A program made the translations under genes and the position numbers. The notes beneath the pieces are model-generated. The model had not been told where the DNA came from. It saw only the letters and a program-made list of their open reading frames with translations, and searched no databases. Below are positions 11,861-22,215 of a DNA stretch of 64,000 nucleotides, in pieces. The stretch's first letter is position 1. Each line of letters starts with the position of its first letter. Source of the stretch: Onchidella celtica (Eukaryota; Mollusca; Gastropoda; Systellommatophora; Onchidiidae); assembly GCA_963931925.1 (NCBI GenBank), contig OZ007571.1, forward strand, positions 60,638,125-60,702,124, in the 5' to 3' direction.

Positions 11861-11883
11861 CTCTTCTCTCTCTCTCTCTCTCT
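11861..11883. repeat. (CT)n microsatellite, short allele
   Basis: About 23 bp of CT-rich repeat. The same locus in copy B is about 107 bp (55092-55198), and this accounts for most of the offset change between A and B. Confidence 0.9.
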
Positions 11884-12799
11884 GCGGAAAGGGGAGGGGG
11901 TGTCTAGGGTTAAGCTTAATGAACGCGAATCTTTTCAAAATCAATTTCGACAACCTGCCACATTATACTGGAACTGACCAAACATTAAAGAGCTCTGGGA
12001 GCTCCTTTGAGACGTTTATTTTACACTGTCATTTTGAAAGGCTTTAGCCTATTATGTTGTAACTTGTGCACAGTTCATCTGTAGGACCAGACAAAAAAAA
12101 AATTATGTCAGCATTAAGAAAACCCTACTGGATTTTCAACACCGTTGACATACCACTCATCTGCTAAGGTCAAATTTAATTTACGTAACAGAATAAATTA
12201 CGATACACTGAAAAGTATAAAAGAAAAAAGAATTGTCTCGTTAATTTTAACTGTATTAAAAACATTATCAATAGGTTGAGTGTTAATTTGTATTTCACTA
12301 TTTTGATAAAAATACAGATCAAATAAGACGCTAAAACGAAATCAAAACCATGCATACTGTAAAATGATTGTGGTCATCTATATCTAATACATGTGCCATT
12401 GTCCGCTTTTCATCAATGTGACGGATTTGACAGTAACCTGAACTAGAGAGAAAAGATCTATATGTATTAGATTTTGAGACAAGGTAAGCGTTACTGACGA
12501 AAATGGTTCAATGGTTAAATATTTTCTGGCACCGGCTGATTATCTCATCACTACTTGAAAGTACCTGGCTCTTCTTTATTTTAATTTTAGATAAGGCTGA
12601 CGAATGGAGAACAGATCTCCAGCGTTTTTACACTTCCTTTTGTGATGGCCAACTGGCAAAGGATGATGTTGGCTCGATTTAATCTCTGGTAAAGTTCACC
12701 ATATTTATGGCTTATATAATTGATATATTTATGTAACGTGTATAACTGATAAAGGGAAGGAATCCGAGAAAATAGCAATATTTGAAGAGAAAAGCCATT
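11884..12799. other. No gene seen; right end of copy A
   Basis: AT-rich DNA alignable with 24500-25367 of C and 55199-56114 of B. It ends at the CATT microhomology junction (12796-12799). Confidence 0.55.
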
Positions 12800-13713
12800 G
12801 AACAGTTACAGCGTCAGCAAGAAAAACGCTACTCAATACTTATCTATTCTTTAAGGTGAAATCATTTTATTGTGCATGATAAACTATTATATTTTAATGA
12901 CTGTAATATGCAGTCACTTGCCTATTACTGGTCAGTCAAGTTCTTTTCTCATCTTGTATTACCTAAACTCACATGGTATTACTAAACCACGGATTTGGAA
13001 ATGGAATAACTCGATGGAAAATCAGATCACTTCATTTTGGACTGGCATTTTCCTGTTTCTTCACAAATTTGTGACTGCTCTACACTAATAACACATGCCA
13101 TTTTTGACGTTTTTGAGATATTTAAGAAAAAACTGTTTCTTTTGCGGTCATTAGGTGGGTGATTCATGCCATTATGGTTCTGTTGGATTATCAAATTTTT
13201 CTATCGGCACATTTCTTTTTCTATGATACTATCTGATAGCCCTCATGCTCAGAAATGCAATGAACAGACAGTTGTCTTTTGGCATAAGTAAATTAAACAC
13301 TGCTCAGTCTACCATGCTCACTGTTGTTGTTTTAACCTGGTCCTATTGGAACAAAATGTCTCTCCCTTATCAAAAAAGTGGTTATGTGGATCGACTTGCT
13401 AACTTGGTTCCAATGAACCCAGTGTTAACAATGGCTGAAAATGGCCGTCTTTTAATAAATGCTAACTTTTGACACATGAAATACAGTACTTTAAAACAAA
13501 ATTTAAATGTAATTTCGTTCATTTTAATCCTTGCTTGAAAGAATCACAGTAACAATGTACATAATCACCTTTAGAAATTACAACTACGCTTATTTTCTGC
13601 GATCTTCTCAGCTCACATGGAAACAATGCACTAAAAAGTGGTCTTGCCCATTTTGCTTTGACCAAATGAAGGAACAGTAGACTAGGCAGTTTTGTGTATT
13701 CTATTTTTTTTTT

Positions 13714-14634
13714 GGGAGGAGTTCCGTATGCGTTACATGTAATTTTTACCGTTATTAAGTAAAGCTCACTGTTACACATTGTTCCCAACCTTATGACCAA
13801 TTATCACTTCATATTCACAATAACACTTGTAACATACTTGCTAAGAAAAATAGTATAATCCAAGAAAAAAGTCGGAAGTGAGACAAAATCCGAAAACAGC
13901 TGCCATTTTGAAACTTACTGGGGAGAGGTCACAGTAACAGAATTTACCAAAAAGCGCGGCTGGCGAAGGTTTACTGAAACAAAACTTGATATAGTGTTCA
14001 CGAATTTAAACTCACAACACATGGAATGGTCAGATGGACCTGGGGGCGTGAGGGTCTAGTCAGTTTGTATCAATGGGCGGTAGTCAGATTGACTAATCGG
14101 GCGAAAAGGGCTGGGGTAGCCATTGGCGATCGACGTACACACAAGTAGGCCCTCATTAGATCAGATCATGCAATCTCCGAGCAGCTGAAATCGGATTGTT
14201 TCGCTACTAAGCCGATTCATAATTTTTTCAAACTATGCAAATTAACAAGGTCGGTAACTTTCCGTAAGTTAGGTCAAGGTACTGACTGTGAGTATAAGTA
14301 AATTTTTACCGACAATCTGTTAACTCACCTGCGTGGCGAAATGGTTAAGACATGTGATTCAGGAGCGAAAGGGTGTGGGTGCGGATCCGAGCATTGTCAT
14401 GATTTATGATTATTATGTATGTGTTCTCTTTCAGATGCTTCTAGCGCAGAGAAATCGAGATGAAATGGAAGCAAGATAGAGAGGGGGGAGAGACACATGA
14501 GAGAAAACGAAAAATGGCGTGAATTATTTATTGCTATTTCTTTATTAACCCCCCAAAAATACCTAGCCCCTTTTTTTATTCAACCCCCTCAAAATAAACC
14601 CTCTTTAGCATGTAACGCATTCGGAACTCCTTCC
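13714..14634. mobile_element. Non-autonomous inverted-repeat element M3
   Basis: Absent from the otherwise matching site in copy C (near 21180-21190), so it is a clean insertion into a poly-T tract. Its ends are 26-bp inverted repeats with about two mismatches, sharing GAGTTCCG and ATGCGTTACATG. The 0.9-kb interior has no transposase. Poly-T on both sides hides the target duplication, so I cannot assign a superfamily. Confidence 0.75.
14328..14405 (+). mobile_element. tRNA-like (SINE head) sequence inside M3
   Basis: GCGTGGCGAAATGGTTAAGA resembles a tRNA A box. Downstream, GGGTGCGGATCCGAGC resembles a degenerate B box at the expected spacing. The stem pairing is incomplete, so it is more likely a SINE or tRNA relic carried in M3 than a tRNA gene. 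Confidence 0.45.
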
Positions 14635-14890
14635 TTTTTTTTTTTTAGATCTTTACACTGATTAATTTTCTTAGTTATGTTTGGGAAATAATGTACGTAC
14701 AGCATACCCGGAAAATAGCATTTTTGACAATTTTCAACTGTACGTTTTGTGACCTACGTCATTGTATTGTTTGTCATTTATTTGACTGTTGGCTCTTGTT
14801 CCTGAGAGAGGACATAATATTACATTTGTTATTTTATGTCAATCACATTTGAATTTGTTGGTGTAAATTGTTATGTGTATTAATCATTAC

Positions 14891-15589
14891 TGTAAAGAGA
14901 CTCAAGCAAGCACATGGTCTGAGTTGGCTGACATCTTTATTTCCTGCTACCCACATCATAACTGCCTTCCTGCTGATTTGAGGTCTTTATTTTAGGAGGT
15001 TCGCTGCCCTTGGCATTTACACCTCACTTTACTTGTTTTATTATTTCTTGTTCTGGCGGGGGGGGGGGGGGGGGGAGATGATATGGATAAATTTTAATCT
15101 ATTAATTTCAATTTTGCCCGGGCAGCGGCCTTTCGGCCTGCTCTTTACGATTTCCAACTGCCAAGGTATCTTTAACGTGCGCAACGTGCACACGGGCCCT
15201 CCGAATTTTTTCGTCCTTATCCGAGAAGACTAGGTACTCGATCCTACCCCCCAATAGGACCAGGGACTTGAAAATATGAGAAAAATCCAATTTCCAAGAA
15301 CTACTCGATCCTACCCCCCAATAGGACCAGGGACTTGAAAATACGAGAAAAATCCACTTTCCAACATGCCTGCACTGCCCGGGTTTAGAACCCGGGACCC
15401 TTGGCATGAGAGGCGAGCACCTTGCCTCTAAACCACCTTGTCCCCTGTTAGGGAAGCAACTCCTTAAATACTACCCTATAAGGGGAATGAACTACAATAA
15501 CAAATCACAACTGGCACAATAGTACTTCTATTGTATCCCTTGAATAGAATTACTACATGAAACATGATATGACAAAGCATTCCATTACA
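14891..15589 (-). mobile_element. 3' LTR of the Ty3/gypsy element
   Basis: Minus-strand limits are TGTAATGG at 15589 and CTCTTTACA at 14891. These give the canonical TG...CA ends with a 5-bp inverted TGTAA/TTACA. The 5' end directly follows a polypurine tract. AATAAA occurs in the 3' part. A SINE inserted within it (15053-15445) accounts for more than half of its 699 bp. No second LTR is available for comparison. Confidence 0.75.
15053..15445 (-). mobile_element. tRNA-derived SINE (family 1) nested in LTR
   Basis: The head is at 15445 in reverse orientation and the tail ends in poly-C and CCGCCAGAA near 15053. It is close in sequence to the SINE at 28468. A block of about 60 bp (ACTCGATCCTACCCCCCAAT onward) occurs twice in tandem, near 15236 and 15301. 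Confidence 0.85.
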
Positions 15590-15606
15590 TCTCTTCCCTC
15601 CTCGGA
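15590..15606 (-). promoter_or_regulatory. Polypurine tract of the retrotransposon
   Basis: The minus strand reads TCCGAGGAGGGAAGAGA and is immediately followed by the LTR start TGTAATGG. This is the standard plus-strand DNA priming arrangement. Confidence 0.75.
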
Positions 15607-16235
15607 TTTGATGCTAGTAATAATAACTGAGCCAAAGTCGTCAGAGTCAGAGCCTTCGGGGATGGGTTTCAGATTGCTTCAAGTTGTATCAGGACTAAGT
15701 CAATAATTATAATCTAAGGCTGAAACAAAACATGAAATGAGCAAATTTCAAAAGTAACGACTGTGTTGAAGTTCTTTGGTTCAAATTGTTCATGGATTAA
15801 TTACTGGAGTGTTTATTGTTGGTAGGTAGATATTTGAGACATCTTTAAGGCACTGCCAAATGAATGGAAGACCATCTAGGTCTAGTCTATAGAGAAAAAT
15901 CTTTAAGCTTGAGTTTGAGGTTCAGTCAAGCAATAATAATGGCATGATGGATTAGATTCTATTTTGGTGTCACAATGTGTGTGCTCTTCTTAACCACAAG
16001 TAAACGATGAAACGAATAAGTTTGGATACGAATTGTATCAAATAAATGATGAGACCATAAGGGTCAAAATAAAGGGCGACAAGGCTTAACGAGCTTTTGC
16101 CTTGTTAGTTTGTTGGGGCATAACATCATCATCTGGTGAGTGTCTGCTGGAATTGGAGAATGCCCATAGGAAACGATACGACTTGAACGTAGAATTCGAT
16201 GCTCGATTTTGTTATCTAGATTAGATCTAGAATCA
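15607..16235 (-). other. Retrotransposon 3' non-coding region
   Basis: About 630 bases lie between the pol stop and the polypurine tract. A 120-codon frame (16064-16426) overlaps the end of pol but shows no recognised domain. I do not call an envelope gene. Confidence 0.5.
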
Positions 16236-19200
16236 TCAGTATCGCTGGTACCGGTAGTCTTCAAAGCGTTTGGGAGGTCTTCTTGTTCTCCTTGGTCTTT
16301 GTTCAGGTTCAGGAACAGGTTCGGGCTGAATTTGTTGGTTCTCATCACTGTGGTTGGTTTCAACTGGTGTTTCAGTTTCTGCTGTTCCTGTTTCTTCCTT
16401 GTACAGTTCGTCTGGTTCTTCTTCACTTTCTTCTTCCGCGCCAGTTGAATGTTTCGGAGATTTCTTGAAGAAACTGATGTTACGTGTGATAGATTTGTTG
16501 TTTCTTCTCGCGGTGATCATGGAACCTGTCTTAGATTGTACGACATATGGTGTAGGTTCATATGGAGTCATAGGATTGATTTTGGTTGTGTCTTTTACTA
16601 ACACACTGTCTCCAATGTTGATCAAGGACGGTTTAATGTTTGGTTTCTTATCCGCATGAAACTTCATTCGTTGCTTCGCCTTAGCATCGTTTTGTCTGAT
16701 GATAGTGTCAATATCAATATCAGAACAGAGGTCTAGTTCAGTGGGAGGTTCAGGTAACTTCGTTTTCAAGTTTCTACCAAACAGTACTTGTGCTGGTGCT
16801 AGTCCTGTTGTAGAATGTGGAGTTGTCCGGTATGCGAGCAGAAATTTGAACATTTCTTGCTTCCATGATTTTCCTTCAGCTCTTGCAGCTTTGATGGATT
16901 TCTTGATTGTTCTCATGAACCTTTCAGTTTCTGCATTAGCTCTAGGCCATAGGGGAGTTATCTTTCGGTGTTTGACCCCCATGTTTTGAAGGTATGTTCT
17001 GAGTTCTGTACCATTGAATGGTGGTCCATTGTCGGTTTTCAGTTCATCAGGGATACCGAATTCAGAGAAAATCTTGTCAAGTTTAGGTATAACAGCTTGT
17101 GCGGATGTGCTTTTCAGCGTGTCTACAACAACATATCGTGAATATTCATCTGTTACGACCAGTAAGTATGTGCCATCTGGCAGGTGTCCAAAGTCAGCGC
17201 TGAGTTGTGACCATGGTTTGAGAGGTAGTTCAGACATTCGTAATGGTTCCCTAGTTGTGGAGGGTGTAGCAATTTGACAAGCTAGGCAGTTTTTGACAGA
17301 TTTCTCAACTGCACTGCTCATGCCCTGGAAGTAAACCTTTTCTCGTAGCAGTGATAATGTTTTCGTCTTTCCTTGGTGTCCACTGTGTGCAATTTGAACA
17401 GCTTTGTCTTGTAAAGATCTCGGTAAGACAATCTGTTTGCACTTGAGAAGAAGTCCATCCTGAGTGACAGTGAGTTCATTTGCACACTGTTTAAGAGTTT
17501 CAAAGTTTCTGATTTCATCAGGAGGCACTTGTTGATGTCTTGACCAGTTGTTTGTTTTAATGGATTCTAGGACAGCTTGTATTGTAGGATCTTTCAATGT
17601 CTCTTCTTGCACCGTTTCTAGAGTCATTGCCTTTGGAACATCATTTTTTGCAATGTATTGGATGTATTCTTCGGCTATCTTTTCCTCTCTTGAACTTAGT
17701 CTCGTTTGTCGGTGAGGATGTCTACTCATATAATCAGCAGGATTGTCTTTTCCTGGTCTGAAGACAACATTCATGTTATATGCTTGCGTTCGCATGACCC
17801 ATCTTTCAATTCTGACTGGTAACTGCGTTTTCGGGTTTCCAAACAGCGTCACAAGGGGTTTGTGATCTGTGTACACTGTGAATGTTGGTGATCCAAACAG
17901 ATAAACATGAAAGTACTCACAAGCCCATGTTACGGCTAGTGCTTCTCTTTCTGTTTGTGAGTATCTTTGTTCAGTTTCAGACAGAGATCGGCTGGCAAAT
18001 TGAACCACTTGATGGTTTCCACTCTTGCCTTGTGTGAGGATTGCTGATATTCCGACCGGACTTGCATCTACATGCATTTGAGTAGACATGTTTGGATTGA
18101 AGTATGACAAGCTCACTGATTTTCTTAGTTCAGTTGTGATAGCTTCGAGAGCTTCATCATGTTCTTTTGTCCATTTGAACTTCATGTTCTTTTGTGTCAG
18201 CTGTCTGAGCTTGTATGTTAGTGTTGCATAGTCAGGAATGAACCTTGTTCCACAAAAGTTCAACATTCCAAGTAGACTTCTCACTTCAGTGACATTTGTT
18301 GGTGTCGGCATCTCGCTTATGCTTTTCAGCTTGCTCGGTGATGGTTTTATTCCTTCCGAAGAGAAAGTGTGTCCTAGGAATTCGACAGATTCTTTCATGA
18401 ACTGACATTTGTCGATGTTCAGAGTCAAGTTCCTCTCACGCAGTCTGTCCAGAACTTGTTTCAGGTTGTGATCGTGCTTCTTTTCGTCTCCGCCAAAAAC
18501 CAAGATATCGTCACTAACATTCACCACTCCAGGCAGTCCATTCAGAGTTTGTCTGATCGCCTCTTGAAATACTTCAGCAGCGCTGTTCACTCCAAAATTT
18601 AATCTTTTGAAGCGATACAATCCTCTATGCGTAGCGAAGGTGGTGATGTATCTCGATGCCTCGTCCAGTTCGAGCTGGTTGTAGCCTTGGTTGAGGTCAA
18701 GTTTGCTGAACCATCTTGCTCCAGACAGCAGTGTCGTCAGTTCATCTAGAGTAGGCGTGTTGTGGCGTTCTCTTTTGATTGCTTTGTTAGCTGCTCTCAT
18801 ATCAACACATACTCTTATTTTGTTTGGACTTTTTGGTTTCGGAACGATGACCAGCGGGCTCACCCATGGTGTCGGACCTGTCGCTCGTTCGATTACTCCG
18901 AGTTCTTCCTCTTTGTTAAGGTGTTCATCCAATTGTCTTCGCATGTGGAAGGGGATTCTTCTGTATCGTTGGGCTACCGGCGGAACATTCTTGTCAATGT
19001 GGAGACTAACTTGATAATTCTTTAGTTTCCCAAGGCCAGTGAATACATCAGGGTACTGTTTTGTGATGTTATTAACGTCTAGTTTGTTAACCATGCTCAG
19101 GAGTTTCAGTTCCTGGCTTGCTTTCCATCCTAGGATTGGTATGTCTTTGGTGTTCACAACCAAAAATTCAATGGGTTTTTGGATTTGATTGTGACCAACA

Positions 19201-19250
19201 ACTGTGCTGAATTTTCCGAGCACATGTAATGGAGAAGTTGATGAGAACGG
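16236..19250 (-). CDS. pol: Ty3/gypsy pol: reverse transcriptase, RNase H, integrase
   Basis: Open for 995 codons from 19223. A further nine or so sense codons to about 19250 (SSTSPLHVLG) belong to the protease-RT linker. Numbering is from 19223. RT spans about residues 75-290, with LDLNQGY (D176) and VSDDILVFG (D238, D239), where Ser replaces the usual Tyr. RNase H spans about 380-500: D386 in HVDAS, E427 in TEREALA, D453 in YTDHKPL. Integrase has HSGH (H613, H616) and CLAC (C646, C649), then D677, D731 and E767, an exact DD35E. A GPY/F-like C-terminal module contains TPYEPTPYVV and SMITARR. An acidic then Arg/Pro-rich tail ends at 16236. All catalytic residues are present, but without gag, protease or a 5' LTR it cannot be autonomous. 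Ser in VSDD and SMITARR recall the K02A2.6-like group; the clade is inferred. Confidence 0.96.
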   Translation of the reverse strand, partial: PFSSTSPLHVLGKFSTVVGHNQIQKPIEFLVVNTKDIPILGWKASQELKLLSMVNKLDVNNITKQYPDVFTGLGKLKNYQVSLHIDKNVPPVAQRYRRIPFHMRRQLDEHLNKEEELGVIERATGPTPWVSPLVIVPKPKSPNKIRVCVDMRAANKAIKRERHNTPTLDELTTLLSGARWFSKLDLNQGYNQLELDEASRYITTFATHRGLYRFKRLNFGVNSAAEVFQEAIRQTLNGLPGVVNVSDDILVFGGDEKKHDHNLKQVLDRLRERNLTLNIDKCQFMKESVEFLGHTFSSEGIKPSPSKLKSISEMPTPTNVTEVRSLLGMLNFCGTRFIPDYATLTYKLRQLTQKNMKFKWTKEHDEALEAITTELRKSVSLSYFNPNMSTQMHVDASPVGISAILTQGKSGNHQVVQFASRSLSETEQRYSQTEREALAVTWACEYFHVYLFGSPTFTVYTDHKPLVTLFGNPKTQLPVRIERWVMRTQAYNMNVVFRPGKDNPADYMSRHPHRQTRLSSREEKIAEEYIQYIAKNDVPKAMTLETVQEETLKDPTIQAVLESIKTNNWSRHQQVPPDEIRNFETLKQCANELTVTQDGLLLKCKQIVLPRSLQDKAVQIAHSGHQGKTKTLSLLREKVYFQGMSSAVEKSVKNCLACQIATPSTTREPLRMSELPLKPWSQLSADFGHLPDGTYLLVVTDEYSRYVVVDTLKSTSAQAVIPKLDKIFSEFGIPDELKTDNGPPFNGTELRTYLQNMGVKHRKITPLWPRANAETERFMRTIKKSIKAARAEGKSWKQEMFKFLLAYRTTPHSTTGLAPAQVLFGRNLKTKLPEPPTELDLCSDIDIDTIIRQNDAKAKQRMKFHADKKPNIKPSLINIGDSVLVKDTTKINPMTPYEPTPYVVQSKTGSMITARRNNKSITRNISFFKKSPKHSTGAEEESEEEPDELYKEETGTAETETPVETNHSDENQQIQPEPVPEPEQRPRRTRRPPKRFEDYRYQRY

Positions 19251-19634
19251 AAGTACAGATACTTGTCACCTGACAAATGAAGTAAGTGGAAGTACAGATA
19301 CTTGTTACTTGACAAATGAAATAAAAGATAGTTGTCACCTGACAAATGAAGTAAAAGATACTTGTCACCTGACAAATGAAGTAAAAGGTACCTGTCACCT
19401 GACAAATGAAGTGAATCAGGGTTCAAATATCTGTCGCAGGACAATCAAAGTGAATGATTCATTTGAAAGTGACCATATATTCGTTTAAAATGAAACCAGC
19501 ACCACACCAGTGAAATGAACAAATTCCATTAAGGACCTTGAACTACAAAGAGAAAACTCAAAGTGAAGCAGCAAGAAGTGAGGAGAGCTAAAAAGAAACA
19601 AAAAAGACTTAGTGATCTTTTAAAAAATGTAAAT
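19251..19634 (+). pseudogene. THAP pseudogene, 3' half only
   Basis: Begins inside the repeat linker. It encodes about six decapeptides of the type DTCHLTNEVK (one variant DTCYLTNEI) in one open frame to a stop near 19488. The coiled-coil region (EVRRAKKKQKRLSDLL) follows in disrupted form, with a deletion relative to A. The zinc-finger half is absent because the fragment abuts the truncated retrotransposon. Confidence 0.8.
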
Positions 19635-22020
19635 AAGTTTATTACATATTCTTACCTTTTCTGATCTTATTTCATCTTGTAAAATGCATTCAACAAAAAT
19701 CTGCAAACGAGTGAAAGAAGGACAGGGAGAGAGAGAGAAAGGATGGGGGGGGGGGGGGGAGGGTGGTCTTAATAGATATAAATGATAAATGAAGTGACTG
19801 AAAGAGTACAGATACTTTTCACCAACTTTATTTGTGTTACATGATATCCTCTTACTTTATATGTAGTGAACATTTCAGTAGCCGTATTTAATTACAATTA
19901 CCATATTACAATAGATCTGAGGTTGAGAGATTATTTTGCTCTTCAGAAGGTTTTCCGCTTTCCAGGAATATTTTCTCTGCTTCAAGTCAGACAACAGTTA
20001 CCTCACTAAAATGTGCAATGTTGAGCATTGTATGGCTTTCTTTACATTCAAAATTCTGTGCTTTGAGATTGTTTTATTATTCTATTCATTATATGTCAAC
20101 AGTGAGACATTATTGTATGATATTACAGGTACATGTATCAACACAGCATTGAAGCAACAACCGGTCCAATTGTATAAAACACACAGTGATTTCCATTTTT
20201 TTTTCTTTCATTCCCACTGATAGCTCAAAGGTTACTAAGTGAAAGACTCAGGAGAATTGGTATCCATTGTGCATTGAACAGTTACAGCGTCAGCAAGAAA
20301 AACGCTACTCAATACTTATCTATTCTTTAAGGTGAAATCATTTTATTGTGCATGATAAACTATTATATTTTAATGACTGTAATATGCAGTCACTTGCCTA
20401 TTACTGGTCAGTCAAGTTCTTTTCTCATCTTGTATTACCTAAACTCACATGGTATTACTAAACCACGGATTTGGAAATGGAATAACTCGATGGAAAATCA
20501 GATCACTTCATTTTGGACTGGCATTTTCCTGTTTCTTCACAAATTTGTGTCTGCTCTACACTAATAACACATGCCATTTTTGACGTTTTTGAGATATTTA
20601 AGAAAAAACTGTTTCTTTTGCGGTCATTAGGTGATTCATGCCATTATGGTTCTGTTGGATTATCAAATTTTTCTATCGGCACATTTCTTTTTCTATGATA
20701 CTATCTGATAGCCCTCATGCTCAGAAATGCAATGAACAGACAGTTGTCTTTTGGCATAAGTAAATTAAACACTGCTCAATTTACCATGCTCACTGTTGTC
20801 GTTTTAACCTGCAGTCCTATTGGAACAAAATGTCTCTCCCTTATCAAAAAAGTGGTTATGTGGATCGACTTGCTAACTTGGTTCCAATGAACCCAGTGTT
20901 AACAATGGCTGAAAATGGCCGTCTTTTAATAAATGCCAACTTTTGACACATGAAATACAGTACTTTAAAACAAAATTTAAATGTAATTTCGTTCATTTTA
21001 ATCCTTGCTTGAAAGAATCACAGTAACAATGTACATAATCACCTTTAGAAATTACAACTACGCTTATTTTCTGCGATCTTCTCAGCTCACATGGAAACAA
21101 TGCACTAAAAAGTGGTCTTGCCCATTTTGCTTTGACCAAATGAAGGAACAGTAGACTAGGCAGTTTTGTGTATTCTATTTTTTTTTTTTTAGATCTTTAT
21201 ACTGATTAATTTTCTTAGTTATGTTTGGGAAATAATGTACGTACAGCATACCCTGAAAATAGCATTTTTGACAATTTTCAACTGTACGTTTTGTGACCTA
21301 CGTCATTGTATTGTTTGTCATTTATTTGACTGTTGGCTCTTGTTCCTGAGAGAGGACATAATATTACATTTGTTATTTTATGTCAATCACATTTGAATTT
21401 GTTGGTGTAAATTATTATGTGTATTAATCATTACATTATATTGTTGTAGGACTTGTGAAGGGCTTGTGTCCAGTTTCCTATATTTGAATAAACTGTATAT
21501 TATGACTGAAATTTTTTTGATTAATTTTTGCTTTGGTATGTGTGTAAGGCATTGTTATGTTCTGTTCTCCCATCCACTTCCTGGCTCACTGCTAACTTTT
21601 CTTCATCTCCATATTCCTTCACTAATCATGAGGTTTGTCTTTTCTCTCTCACCCTCGGTAATCACATCACAAATTTCTTCCTTCCTTCACCATGTTTTCA
21701 TTACATTCTTTCATTCATCCCTCTCTGTGTTTTTAAATCATTATTTCCCCAACTCTGATTGTCCATGTCACACTCCATCTTTTTCTGCTGTCTCCATCCT
21801 CTCCCTGGTCTTCTCTCCCATTTCTCGGTCTTTGCCTGTCACCTCTCTATATACAATATTGCATTTTCTTTTTATTTCTCTTCTCTTTCAACAGTTTTCC
21901 CCCTTTGTGACTTTCAGTTTCACCTTATTCTCTTCCTTCTTTCTGAGGTTGATGAAAGTTTGTACTTGTGCAACATCCCTTTAGGAGGGGGAGAGAGTAT
22001 ATATATGTAATTTGCATATC
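19635..22020. other. No gene seen; copy C flank
   Basis: Contains poly-G (about 19746-19759), the segment duplicated at 12800-14890 (20276-21434), and a pyrimidine-rich tract (about 21560-21960) matching that at 8440 in A. Open frames in the pyrimidine tract are compositional. Confidence 0.5.
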
Positions 22021-22215
22021 GAGGAGTGCCTGCGCAAAGTCCGTATCGCCAGTTTTGTCAATTTTACAGGAGAGCGATTTGAAAGTTTGACATGAAGTAT
22101 CAAATGTCTGTTACGACCTTTAAATCCTCATCAATAATTAATTGATTCGATAACAGAATTTTCGTCATATCAAAATGTAGAACTTACCAAGGCAAAACAG
22201 AATATACTAAAAAAA
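22021..22215 (-). mobile_element. MITE-like element M1, inverted copy
   Basis: Reverse complement of 7207-7456 with a clear end GAGGAGTGCCTGCGCAAAG. The distal end has decayed into A-rich sequence. It sits at a site occupied by other sequence in A, so it is an independent insertion. Confidence 0.6.

Larger units (their letters stand above)
1..12799. repeat. Copy A of a large near-identical duplication
   Basis: This block matches 43244-56114 almost base for base over about 12.8 kb. The offset is 43243 at the left end and drifts only through small indels in poly-G, poly-A and (CT)n tracts. The left limit is the window edge, so the duplication may extend further left. The right limit is sharp: after CATT at 12796-12799 the sequence switches to the sequence that follows CATT at 20272-20275, whereas copy B runs on into different sequence. 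Such high identity means a very recent duplication, or two haplotypes placed in tandem by an assembler. Sequence alone cannot separate these. Confidence 0.95.
12800..14890. repeat. Truncated tandem copy of C unit (C')
   Basis: Bases 12800-13713 plus 14635-14890 match 20276-21434 with only scattered differences. The match is interrupted by the element at 13714-14634 and ended by the retrotransposon LTR at 14891. The left edge abuts copy A at CATT, so the block arose by a recent duplication joined at microhomology. A possible reading frame around 13245-13472 is shared with C but is not supported as coding. Confidence 0.9.
14891..19250 (-). mobile_element. Ty3/gypsy retrotransposon, 5'-truncated
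   Basis: On the minus strand the order is pol, a short 3' non-coding region, a polypurine tract and the 3' LTR. The left flank ends at CATTAC, which is continuous in copy C (about 21429-21434), giving the insertion site. The right side breaks off inside pol at about 19250, directly against THAP repeat sequence of copy C. The 5' LTR, primer-binding site, gag and protease are therefore lost. The open pol suggests a young insertion truncated by a rearrangement. Confidence 0.9.

Noticed and set aside
16209-19025. Several plus-strand open frames across the pol region
   Set aside because: They are antisense shadows of the minus-strand pol frame with no recognisable domains.
15154-19444. Possible envelope gene or second coding frame in the retrotransposon
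   Set aside because: The 16064-16426 minus frame overlaps the pol end and has no signal peptide or membrane pattern. The 19154-19444 minus frame is antisense to the THAP repeats.
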